In this document: positions 5,854 to 11,910 of the stretch, one piece after another | How the letters are laid out: each line of letters begins with the position of its first letter | Numbering within the stretch: position 1 is the stretch's first letter | NCBI GenBank assembly: GCA_046757585.1 | Contig: JBHHYR010000121.1 | Location: forward strand, 1-11,910 | Direction: 5' to 3' | Origin: JBHHYR01 sp046757585 | GTDB lineage: Bacteria; Desulfobacterota; Binatia; HRBIN30 | DNA: 11,910 nucleotides | The notes under the pieces: model-generated | Databases searched by the model: none | Told to the model about the DNA's origin: nothing | Seen by the model: only the letters and a program-made list of their open reading frames with translations | Program-made: the position numbers and the translations under genes

Positions 5854-7260
5854 TCATTGCATGGTGAATGCCGGTTGTCCTCCCGACAACGTCCGCACCA
5901 ATGATTCACTCACCTCGTGCACCGGACCGGCCCCCAGGACCACCACGAAATCGCCGGGGCGCAGCAGCGGCTGGACCGCATGCGCCAGGTCATGCCAGTC
6001 GGGCACGTAGGTAACGTCCAGATGCCCCCGCCGCCGGAGCGCGTAGTAGAGCATGTCGGCGCTCAGGCCTTCGATGGGTTCTTCGCCCGCCGGATAGATC
6101 TCCGTCAGCAGCAAATGATCAGCCGCATCAAAGGCATTCAGGAACTCGCCGAACAAGTCACGAGTGCGCGTGTACCGATGTGGCTGGAACAGGACCACGA
6201 TGCGGCGCCCGAACCCTTCACGTGCCGCTGCCAGTGTCGCCCGAATCTCCGCCGGGTGGTGGCCATAGTCGCTCACCACCATGATGCCCCCCGCTTCACC
6301 GCAGACCTCGAAGCGGCGGTGGATACCGCCAAACTTGGCTAGTGCCCGGCGTGCCGTGTCGAAACTCACATCGAGTTCGGCGGCAACAGCAAGCGCCGCG
6401 AGCGCATTGAGCGCCTGGTGGCGGCCGGGCAAGCGCACCATCAGCTCGCCGAGCACGGTTCCCGTCCGTTCGACGTGGAAACGCGTCTCCATACCGCAGA
6501 CTGAAATGTCCCGCGCGATGAAGTCCGCGTCCGGGCTCGTTCCATACGTGACGACCCGCTTGCGCACCTGCGGCAGCAGGGCACGGATGGTCACGTCGTC
6601 AAGGCAGAGCACTGCGGTCCCGAAAAAGGGGACCCGGTTGATGAACTCGAGATAGGCGGAGCGCACGCGATCCATGTCGCCATAGTAGTCGAGATGCTCG
6701 GGGTCGATGTTGGTGACCACGGCCATCGTGGGCGACAGCAGCAGGAACGTCCCATCGCTTTCATCCGCCTCGGCAACCATCAACTCACCCTTGCCGAGCT
6801 GTGCACTGCTGCCCAGCGCATGGACTTTGCCCCCGATGACGACGGTGGGATCCAGCCCTGCGTAAGCGAGGATCGCCGCGACGAGGGAGGTGGTGGTGGT
6901 CTTGCCATGGGTACCAGCGACGGCGATTCCGCACTTCATGCGCATCAGCTCGGCGAGCATTTCTGCTCGGGGAATGACGGGAATCTTCAGTGCTCGCGCC
7001 TGGACGACTTCGGGGTTCGAGTACTTGACGGCCGACGAGATCACCACCACATCGACACCGGAGTGCACCGTCTCGGTATGGTGCCCATAGGTCACCTGGG
7101 CCCCGAGTTGAGCCAGGCGACGGGTCGCTTCGCTCTCGATGCAGTCCGAACCGCTGATGTGGTGGCCGAGGTTGAGCAGCACCTCGGCAATGCCGCTCAT
7201 CCCAACACCCCCGATCCCAACGAAATGAATGTGACGAGATCTCTTGAATAGCGCCTCCAT
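5854..7260 (-). CDS. murC: UDP-N-acetylmuramate--L-alanine ligase MurC
   Basis: MurC adds L-alanine to UDP-MurNAc using ATP, the first peptide step of cytoplasmic precursor synthesis. The 468-residue protein has the N-terminal UDP-binding Rossmann motif HFVGIGGVGMSGIAE (12-26). The Mur-ligase P-loop GTHGKTTT (116-123) is followed by EADESDG (164-170) and TNIDPEHLDYY (183-193). The third domain has DYGHHPAEI (331-339) and QPHRYTRT (359-366). The ATG at 7258-7260 is preferred over an in-frame start 6 codons upstream because GGAGGGAGGG (7265-7274, inside the end of murG) precedes it and it lies one base from the murG stop. Near the C-terminus the usual GAG(D/N/S)I is GAGPVHEV (443-450), a small departure in a normally conserved turn. 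Confidence 0.98.
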   Translation of the reverse strand: MEALFKRSRHIHFVGIGGVGMSGIAEVLLNLGHHISGSDCIESEATRRLAQLGAQVTYGHHTETVHSGVDVVVISSAVKYSNPEVVQARALKIPVIPRAEMLAELMRMKCGIAVAGTHGKTTTTSLVAAILAYAGLDPTVVIGGKVHALGSSAQLGKGELMVAEADESDGTFLLLSPTMAVVTNIDPEHLDYYGDMDRVRSAYLEFINRVPFFGTAVLCLDDVTIRALLPQVRKRVVTYGTSPDADFIARDISVCGMETRFHVERTGTVLGELMVRLPGRHQALNALAALAVAAELDVSFDTARRALAKFGGIHRRFEVCGEAGGIMVVSDYGHHPAEIRATLAAAREGFGRRIVVLFQPHRYTRTRDLFGEFLNAFDAADHLLLTEIYPAGEEPIEGLSADMLYYALRRRGHLDVTYVPDWHDLAHAVQPLLRPGDFVVVLGAGPVHEVSESLVRTLSGGQPAFTMQ

Positions 7261-7261
7261 C

Positions 7262-8329
7262 TCACCCTCCCTCCGCAACCTGCCGGCACACCGCCACCAC
7301 TCGCATTGTCGCGTCTGGCACCGCGAGCTGGCGCGCCGCCGCCGCCATCACCTGCAGCCGCGCCGGCTCGCGTGCCAGCGCCAGCACGCGAGCCGCAAGG
7401 CACTCTCCAGTGAGCGCTGCATCAGCAATCACCTCAGCCGCACCGTGCTGCGCCAGGACTTCTGCGTTCCGCCGCTGATGATCGTCCGCAGCAAACGGGT
7501 ACGGAACAAGGATCGCGGGCTTCCCAAGGAGCGTCAACTCCGCAAGGGTGGTCGCACCGGCGCGGCACACGACGAGATCGGCGCGGCCGTATGCCCCGGC
7601 CATGTCGTGGATGAACGGCACGGCTCGGGCCTCTACGCCCAGCGCGCGGTAAACTCCGGCAACCCGCTCTGCATCAGCGGGGCCGGTCTGATGGATCACC
7701 CGTAAGCCGGAAAGTTGCTGCTTCAAGATCCTCGCCGCCTCGACCGCCGCCCGGTTGATCGTCTGAGCCCCCTGACTACCCCCAAACACCAAAATGGTAA
7801 AGTGGTCCGTTGCTGGTTCAACGCCAGTGTGCAGTTGCCGGACCGGATTGCCCGTCTGTACCGCCCGGCCCGCAGGAAAGAAGCGGGCGCTCTCTGCGAA
7901 CGCCGTGCAGACGCGCCGCGCAGCGTGGCCGAGCAATCGGTTCGCGAGACCCGGGTGAACGTTTTGCTCCAGCAACACGCTCGGCACACGACGCAGCCAC
8001 GCAGCCAGGACAACAGGCACGGACCCGTAGCCGCCGAGGCCCAACACGAGCGTCGGCTGAAATTTCCTGATGCTCCGCGAAGCCTGCAGGAGCGCACCGG
8101 GCAGCTCCCATGCAAACCTCAACGCCCCACGCCAGCCGCGACCGCGCAACCCACGGATCGCGATCGGCTCGAACGGAAACGGTGTCTGCGGCACCGCGGT
8201 TGCCTCGATGCCGTATTTGCTTCCGACGAACAGCACCCGGGCCTCGCCTTGCGCTGTCAGTGCCTCCGCCACGGCCAAGCCGGGGAAGAGGTGTCCGCCC
8301 GTGCCACCTCCCGCAATGATCATGCGCAT
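7262..8329 (-). CDS. murG: MurG, undecaprenyl-PP-MurNAc-pentapeptide GlcNAc transferase
   Basis: MurG is the GT28 glycosyltransferase on the inner face of the membrane that adds GlcNAc to lipid I to make lipid II. The 355-residue protein has the N-terminal glycine loop GGGTGGHLFPG (7-17), GLGGYGSVP (97-105) and LEQNVHPG (120-127). The C-terminal domain has FGGSQGAQTIN (182-192), HQTGPADAE (213-221) and the UDP-GlcNAc site CRAGATTLAE (255-264), with HQRRNAE at 284-290. The ATG at 8327-8329 gives the normal MRxIIAGGGTGGH start, 2 bases after the ftsW stop. A second ATG two codons later (8321-8323) has the better-spaced TTAGGG and may be used instead. The open frame further upstream lies inside ftsW and is a shadow. 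Confidence 0.98.
   Translation of the reverse strand: MRMIIAGGGTGGHLFPGLAVAEALTAQGEARVLFVGSKYGIEATAVPQTPFPFEPIAIRGLRGRGWRGALRFAWELPGALLQASRSIRKFQPTLVLGLGGYGSVPVVLAAWLRRVPSVLLEQNVHPGLANRLLGHAARRVCTAFAESARFFPAGRAVQTGNPVRQLHTGVEPATDHFTILVFGGSQGAQTINRAAVEAARILKQQLSGLRVIHQTGPADAERVAGVYRALGVEARAVPFIHDMAGAYGRADLVVCRAGATTLAELTLLGKPAILVPYPFAADDHQRRNAEVLAQHGAAEVIADAALTGECLAARVLALAREPARLQVMAAAARQLAVPDATMRVVAVCRQVAEGG
7364..7395. repeat. 12-bp perfect hairpin inside murG
   Basis: Positions 7364-7375 (CGGCTCGCGTGC) are exactly complementary to 7384-7395 with an 8-base loop. The element lies in the 3' part of murG, encoding about residues 311-322 (AARVLALAREP), about 100 bases before the stop. It is stronger than expected by chance, though GC-rich alternating Ala/Arg codons make it less surprising. 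It has no U-tract. Confidence 0.45.
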
Positions 8330-8331
8330 CC

Positions 8332-9471
8332 CTAACCAGTCATGCGCGAGAGCGCCGCCAACACACCGATCTGCGCCAAGGCACCAATCAACGCCGAACC
8401 GCCGTAGCTGAGAAACGGGAGGGCAAGGCCCTTCGTGGGCAGCAGGCCTACCACGACTCCAACGTTCACCACGGCCTGCAGCAGGATGCCCGACGTGAGC
8501 CCGAAGGCCAGCAAGCTGGCAAATGAATCGGGATGGCGCAGGGCGATTCGGAATCCGCGCATCCCGATAACGGCAAACAGCGCCAGGACGGCCAGAGCAC
8601 CCCACAGACCCAACTCTTCACCAATCAGCGCAAAGATGAAGTCCGTGTGCGCCTCGGGCAGAAAGAACATCTTCTGTTTGCTTTCGCCGAGCCCGATGCC
8701 GTTGATGCCCCCCGACCCAAACGCGATCAGCGACTGCACCAGCTGAAATGCGATGTCCTGGCTGTACCGCCAGGGATCGAGGAAGGCAAGGATGCGCCGC
8801 CAGCGATAGGGCGCCCCGATGATCGCCACTGCCATCACAGGCACCGCGGCCAGGCCGAGGCCGACGAGGTGCGCCAGTCGCACCCCGCCGCCATACAGCA
8901 TAAGCGCAAGGACCAGAATCAGGATCGCCGCGGTGCCCAGATCCGGCTGCACGGCGATCAGCAGGGCGCAGAGGCCAACAGTGACCAAGTGCGGGAGCAC
9001 GCCTCGGCTGAACTGCGCCATGCAATCACGCTTGCGAGAGATCGAGCGCGCCAGGTACAAGACGACGGCAATCTTGGCAAGCTCCGACGGCTGAAAGTGA
9101 AAAGGCCCGATGCCAACCCAGCGGCGGGCGCCGCCACGAGCGATGCCAATTCCCGGAATCAGCACCAGCGCCAGCACGAGTAACACACCGATTAGCAGCG
9201 GGTTTGCGAGCCGTTCGAACCACTGCAGGCGCACGTGTGACACCGCGAGCAGCAGCACGGTTCCGATACCTACGGCAACGAGCTGTTTCCGAAAGAAGAC
9301 AAACGCGTCACCGTAGCGGTCCTGCGCATAAAAGTAGCTCGCGTTGAACACCATCACGATGCCCAACCCCACCAAACCTGCCGTTGCGAGCAACAGCCAC
9401 GGGTCAGGCTGATTGAGCCTCGGCATACTGACCTGTGCTCGCAAGCTTGCGAGCGGAGGCAGCGTCTTCAT
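8332..9471 (-). CDS. ftsW: Septal glycan polymerase FtsW (SEDS family)
   Basis: FtsW is a ten-helix inner-membrane SEDS protein that polymerises lipid II into glycan at the septum together with PBP3/FtsI. The 379-residue protein has about ten hydrophobic segments from residue 25 on. SEDS motifs include RRWVGIGPFHFQPSELAKI (116-134), QPDLGTA (175-181), GLGESKQKMFFLPEAHTDFI (260-279, with Asp277 at the catalytic position) and LPFLSYGGSAL (351-361). The first helix is preceded by QPDPWLLL and followed by VFNAS. The start shown (ATG 9469-9471) overlaps the murD TGA and has GGAGG 4 bases upstream. An internal ATG at codon 16 (9424-9426, MPRLNQPDPW) would give the short N-terminus seen in many relatives and leave a perfect 18-base palindrome in front of it, so the start is not settled. 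Confidence 0.97.
   Translation of the reverse strand: MKTLPPLASLRAQVSMPRLNQPDPWLLLATAGLVGLGIVMVFNASYFYAQDRYGDAFVFFRKQLVAVGIGTVLLLAVSHVRLQWFERLANPLLIGVLLVLALVLIPGIGIARGGARRWVGIGPFHFQPSELAKIAVVLYLARSISRKRDCMAQFSRGVLPHLVTVGLCALLIAVQPDLGTAAILILVLALMLYGGGVRLAHLVGLGLAAVPVMAVAIIGAPYRWRRILAFLDPWRYSQDIAFQLVQSLIAFGSGGINGIGLGESKQKMFFLPEAHTDFIFALIGEELGLWGALAVLALFAVIGMRGFRIALRHPDSFASLLAFGLTSGILLQAVVNVGVVVGLLPTKGLALPFLSYGGSALIGALAQIGVLAALSRMTG
9437..9454. repeat. 18-base perfect palindrome at the murD-ftsW boundary
   Basis: GCTCGCAAGCTTGCGAGC equals its own reverse complement over all 18 bases. It falls at about codons 7-12 of ftsW if the first ATG is used, or 11-28 bases before the start if the internal ATG at 9424-9426 is used. 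It could be a REP-like element, a hairpin controlling translation, or a DNA-binding site. Confidence 0.5.
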
Positions 9472-10805
9472 AGCGCCTCCACCAACTCGCGAAATCGCCG
9501 CCCGCGTGCGGCGTAGTCCGAAAACTCATCAAAGCTGGCACAACCGGGCGATAGCAACACCGTATCACCTGCGCACGCCTGCTCGGCAGCCTCGCGGACC
9601 GCCGCCGCCAGATCCGGCACCAGTGAGTGCGGTACCACGTGGTCGAGCTGCGATTGAATCCTAGGCCCTGCCGCGCCGAAGAGCACCACGTATTTGACGT
9701 GGGTGCGCAGCAGCGGGAGGAGATGTGCGAAATCCCCTCGCTTGTCAAAGCCTCCCGCCAGAAGAATCACCCCCTGCGTGAAGCTCGTGACCGACTTTTC
9801 CACGGCACCAACGTTGGTGCCTTTCGAGTCGTCGAAGAAGCGGACCCCAGCGCGCTCACGGACGAATTCGAGACGATGTGGTAACCCTCGAGCGCTCTCA
9901 AGGGCACGTTGGATCGCCTGGGTCGGTACACCCCAGATGGCCGCCGCGGTCGTCGCCGCCATGATGTTTTCGCGATTGTGTGCACCTTGCAGCGAGACGC
10001 CATCGAGCGAAAAGCGTCGTGCCGTGGGCTCGGGCCCCCAGTAGATGAGGGTGTCGCCATCGACGAAGCTTCCGAACTCGACCGGCTCGCGACCGAACGA
10101 AATCGCGCCGGCGCGGATGTTCCGTCGCTGCTCCCACACCCACGGGTCATCGCGGTTGAGCACAGCGAAATCACCGGGCCGTTGTCCGGCCAGCATTGCT
10201 GCTTTGGCACGGCCGTACTCAGCCATGCCGGCGTACCGGTCAAGATGGTCGGCCGTCAGATTGAGGAGCACGGCTACGCGGGGCCGGAAGGTATAGACCC
10301 ACTCCAGCTGGAAGCTGGACACCTCGACGACTGCCGCCTGGAAGGCAGGTTCCACCCCGCACGCCTCGATCAACGGCGTCCCGAGATTGCCGCCGACAAA
10401 CACGTGCATCCCGGCCTCTTTCAGCATCGCACCAAGCAGGGCCGTCGTCGTGCTCTTGCCGTTCGTGCCGGTCACCGCCAGCAGCGGGCAGTGCAGAAAC
10501 CGGGCGCCGAGTTCAATTTCGCTGAGCACCGGGATGCCGCGGCTCACCGCACGGCGCAACAACACGTGGGATCGTGGAACCCCGGGGCTGGGAATCACCG
10601 CCGCGATGTCGCGCAAGAGATCTCGGGCCGTATCACCGATCCTCACATCGATTCCCGCCGGCAGCTGCGCGCAGGCCACGTTTGCCGCACACCGTTCTAC
10701 CAACCGGACCTGTCCTCCACGACCGACAAGGAAAGCCGCGACGCTCTGGCCGGTTTTTCCGGCACCCACGACCAGGAATCGCTGATCCGCAATTCTGATA
10801 GTCAT
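9468..10805 (-). CDS. murD: UDP-N-acetylmuramoylalanine--D-glutamate ligase MurD
   Basis: MurD adds D-glutamate to UDP-MurNAc-L-Ala with ATP in the cytoplasm. The 445-residue protein has an N-terminal UDP-binding domain (FLVVGAGKTGQSVAAFL, 10-26, and SPGVP at 73-77). The P-loop GTNGKSTT (113-120), EVSSFQLE (161-168) and NLTADHLDRY (182-191) follow. Lys201 in the GRAKAAM segment is the likely carbamylated lysine. HNREN (276-280) and, in domain three, DDSKGTNVGA (325-334), GGFDKRGDF (351-359) and LLSPGCASFDEFSDYAARG (417-435) complete the family pattern. The ATG at 10803-10805 overlaps the mraY TGA by 4 bases. It has no clear Shine-Dalgarno, so translation is probably coupled to mraY. The frame stays open 118 codons upstream inside mraY, but that is an antiparallel-free shadow frame with no family match. 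Confidence 0.98.
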   Translation of the reverse strand: MTIRIADQRFLVVGAGKTGQSVAAFLVGRGGQVRLVERCAANVACAQLPAGIDVRIGDTARDLLRDIAAVIPSPGVPRSHVLLRRAVSRGIPVLSEIELGARFLHCPLLAVTGTNGKSTTTALLGAMLKEAGMHVFVGGNLGTPLIEACGVEPAFQAAVVEVSSFQLEWVYTFRPRVAVLLNLTADHLDRYAGMAEYGRAKAAMLAGQRPGDFAVLNRDDPWVWEQRRNIRAGAISFGREPVEFGSFVDGDTLIYWGPEPTARRFSLDGVSLQGAHNRENIMAATTAAAIWGVPTQAIQRALESARGLPHRLEFVRERAGVRFFDDSKGTNVGAVEKSVTSFTQGVILLAGGFDKRGDFAHLLPLLRTHVKYVVLFGAAGPRIQSQLDHVVPHSLVPDLAAAVREAAEQACAGDTVLLSPGCASFDEFSDYAARGRRFRELVEAL

Positions 10806-11881
10806 CGGAGCTTGAGCGAACTCAGCGCGAACACGGCACAGATGATCGAGACGATCCAGAAGCGAACGATGATCTGCGGCTCGGGCCATCCCTGCAGCTC
10901 GAAATGATGGTGGAGCGGGGCCATACGAAAGATCCGCTTGCGGCGGAGCTTGAACGACACGACTTGAAAGATCACGGACAGCGCTTCGACAACGAAGACA
11001 CCGCCGACGACGATCATGATGACTTCTTGCTTCGTGATCAACGCGACGAGCGCCAAGGCCGCTCCCAAGGGCAACGAGCCGACGTCGCCCATGAACATCT
11101 CTGCGGGATACGCATTGAACCACAGGAAGCCCAGGCCAGCACAGAGCAACGCGCCGCAAAAGACGGCCAACTCCCCAGCACCAGAAACGTAGGGGATCTG
11201 CAGGTACGTTGCCAACTTCACGTTGCCGGTCACGTAGGCGAAGACACCGTAGGTGAAGGCACTGGTCATGACCGGGCCGATCGCCAAGCCGTCCAGGCCG
11301 TCTGTGAGATTGACGGCATTCGACGTCCCCACCATCACGACCGTGGCAAAGGGCACGTACCCCCAGCCGAGGTCAGGGTGTAGGTCCTTGAAGAACGGGA
11401 AGAACAGCGCAGTGCTAAAGTCCGCTTTAACATAAAGGATCGCCGCGGCAGCGATCGCCACCCCGATCTGTGCGACAAGCTTGGAACGACCACGCAGCCC
11501 TCTCGTGTCCCCTTGCCGTACCTTGCGATAGTCGTCGAGGAAGCCGATCGCGCCATACGCGATCGTGACCCCGACGACGAGCCACACGTACAAGTTCGTC
11601 AGATCGGCCAACAGCAGCGTCGCCAGGATCAGTGAAAAAAGAATCAACGTTCCTCCCATGGTCGGCGTGCCAGCCTTGGAGAGGTGGGTTTGTGGACCAT
11701 CGGTGCGAATGCTTTGCGCCACGTGCCCCGCGGTGAGACGTCGAACGACCCATGGTCCGAGGAGCAACGAGATCACCAGTGCCGTGAGCGCGGCGAGCAG
11801 GGTCCGAAAGGTGATGTACCGGAAGACGTTGAAGACGGAATATGAGACGTGCAGGGGATAGAGCAGGTGATAGAGCATCAC
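10802..11881 (-). CDS. mraY: Phospho-N-acetylmuramoyl-pentapeptide-transferase MraY
   Basis: MraY transfers phospho-MurNAc-pentapeptide to undecaprenyl phosphate, making lipid I at the inner membrane. The protein is 359 residues from the GTG (358 from the adjacent ATG at 11876-11878), the normal family length, with about ten transmembrane segments. Family features in order are KAGTPTMGGTLI (69-80), GFLDDYRK (113-120, Asp pair 116-117), NLTDGLDGLA (191-200), FNAYPAEMFMGDVGSLPLG (255-273, Asp266) and the LHHHFE motif (323-328). The GTG has GGGGAG 6 bases upstream and overlaps the preceding murF stop (GTGA). The ATG shares one base with that stop. Both are workable starts. It overlaps murD by 4 bases. 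Confidence 0.99.
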   Translation of the reverse strand: MMLYHLLYPLHVSYSVFNVFRYITFRTLLAALTALVISLLLGPWVVRRLTAGHVAQSIRTDGPQTHLSKAGTPTMGGTLILFSLILATLLLADLTNLYVWLVVGVTIAYGAIGFLDDYRKVRQGDTRGLRGRSKLVAQIGVAIAAAAILYVKADFSTALFFPFFKDLHPDLGWGYVPFATVVMVGTSNAVNLTDGLDGLAIGPVMTSAFTYGVFAYVTGNVKLATYLQIPYVSGAGELAVFCGALLCAGLGFLWFNAYPAEMFMGDVGSLPLGAALALVALITKQEVIMIVVGGVFVVEALSVIFQVVSFKLRRKRIFRMAPLHHHFELQGWPEPQIIVRFWIVSIICAVFALSSLKLR

Positions 11882-11910
11882 GGTGCGCTCCCCGCTCCCT
11901 CGAGCAGCCG
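11878..11910 (-). CDS. murF: C-terminal end of the upstream gene, probably murF (cut by window edge)
   Basis: Upstream of mraY the minus strand reads in one open frame RLLEGAGSAP followed by TGA, ending on the mraY start with a 1-4 base overlap. A short LLxxG tail and the overlap are what is expected of murF, the D-Ala-D-Ala-adding ligase that normally precedes mraY. Only ten codons are visible, so the call rests on context rather than on motifs. Confidence 0.6.
   Translation of the reverse strand, partial: RLLEGAGSAP

Noticed and set aside
4978..5904. Long plus-strand open frame opposite murB (308 codons)
   Set aside because: It is antisense to a clear MurB with all family motifs; the open frame results from high GC at codon third positions. 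The translation is rich in Arg, Pro and Ala with no recognisable domain.
8330..8605. 92-codon N-terminal extension of murG
   Set aside because: It overlaps ftsW in another frame and MurG normally starts at the MRxIIAGGGTGGH segment.
9909..10907. Long plus-strand open frame opposite murD and the end of mraY (332 codons)
   Set aside because: It is antisense to two well-supported genes, has no recognisable domain, and has the composition typical of GC-driven shadow frames.
10806..11159. 118-codon N-terminal extension of murD
   Set aside because: It lies wholly inside mraY in another frame; MurD starts naturally at the ATG that overlaps the mraY stop.

Overview
The window is a compact, GC-rich, entirely minus-strand stretch holding the core of a division and cell-wall (dcw) cluster, followed downstream by a phospholipid gene and the start of a nitrogen-control unit. 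In transcription order (right to left) it reads: murF (last codons) - mraY - murD - ftsW - murG - murC - murB - ftsQ - ftsA - ftsZ - plsY - glnB - glnA (first codons). Every assignment rests on family motifs visible in the translated proteins. No rRNA, tRNA, CRISPR, insertion sequence, phage gene or plus-strand gene was found, and no gap between genes exceeds about 180 bases.

The gene set is that of a peptidoglycan-making bacterium, probably Gram-negative. murB lies inside the cluster directly between murC and ftsQ, there is no ddl, and there is no lpxC after ftsZ. This is unlike the enterobacterial arrangement and resembles that of deltaproteobacteria-type lineages (Desulfobacterota, Myxococcota, Binatota and similar) or NC10-like phyla. 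That placement is an inference from gene order and protein style, not a firm identification.

Layout. Positions 4906-11910 form a tightly coupled block (murF to ftsQ) whose genes overlap by 4 bases or are 1-3 bases apart, so they are almost certainly one transcript with translational coupling. MurF, MraY, MurD, MurG, MurC and MurB make UDP-MurNAc-pentapeptide and then lipid II. FtsW polymerises glycan at the septum and FtsQ links to the divisome scaffold. From ftsQ on, spacing opens to about 90, 114, 120, 176 and 88 bases. FtsA and FtsZ (Z-ring and membrane tether) each have their own leader, and ftsZ has a hairpin just upstream of a strong ribosome binding site. plsY (acyl-phosphate to lysophosphatidate) follows ftsZ. 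A GC palindrome between plsY and glnB, with a weak sigma70-like promoter after it, probably marks the change to the glnB-glnA nitrogen unit.

This is an ordinary housekeeping region. I found no undescribed system. The items worth a second look are small: several strong palindromes or hairpins inside or beside genes (ftsW start, murG, murB, ftsZ leader, plsY-glnB gap), the loosening of gene spacing around ftsA and ftsZ, the missing ddl, and the plsY-glnB-glnA junction.
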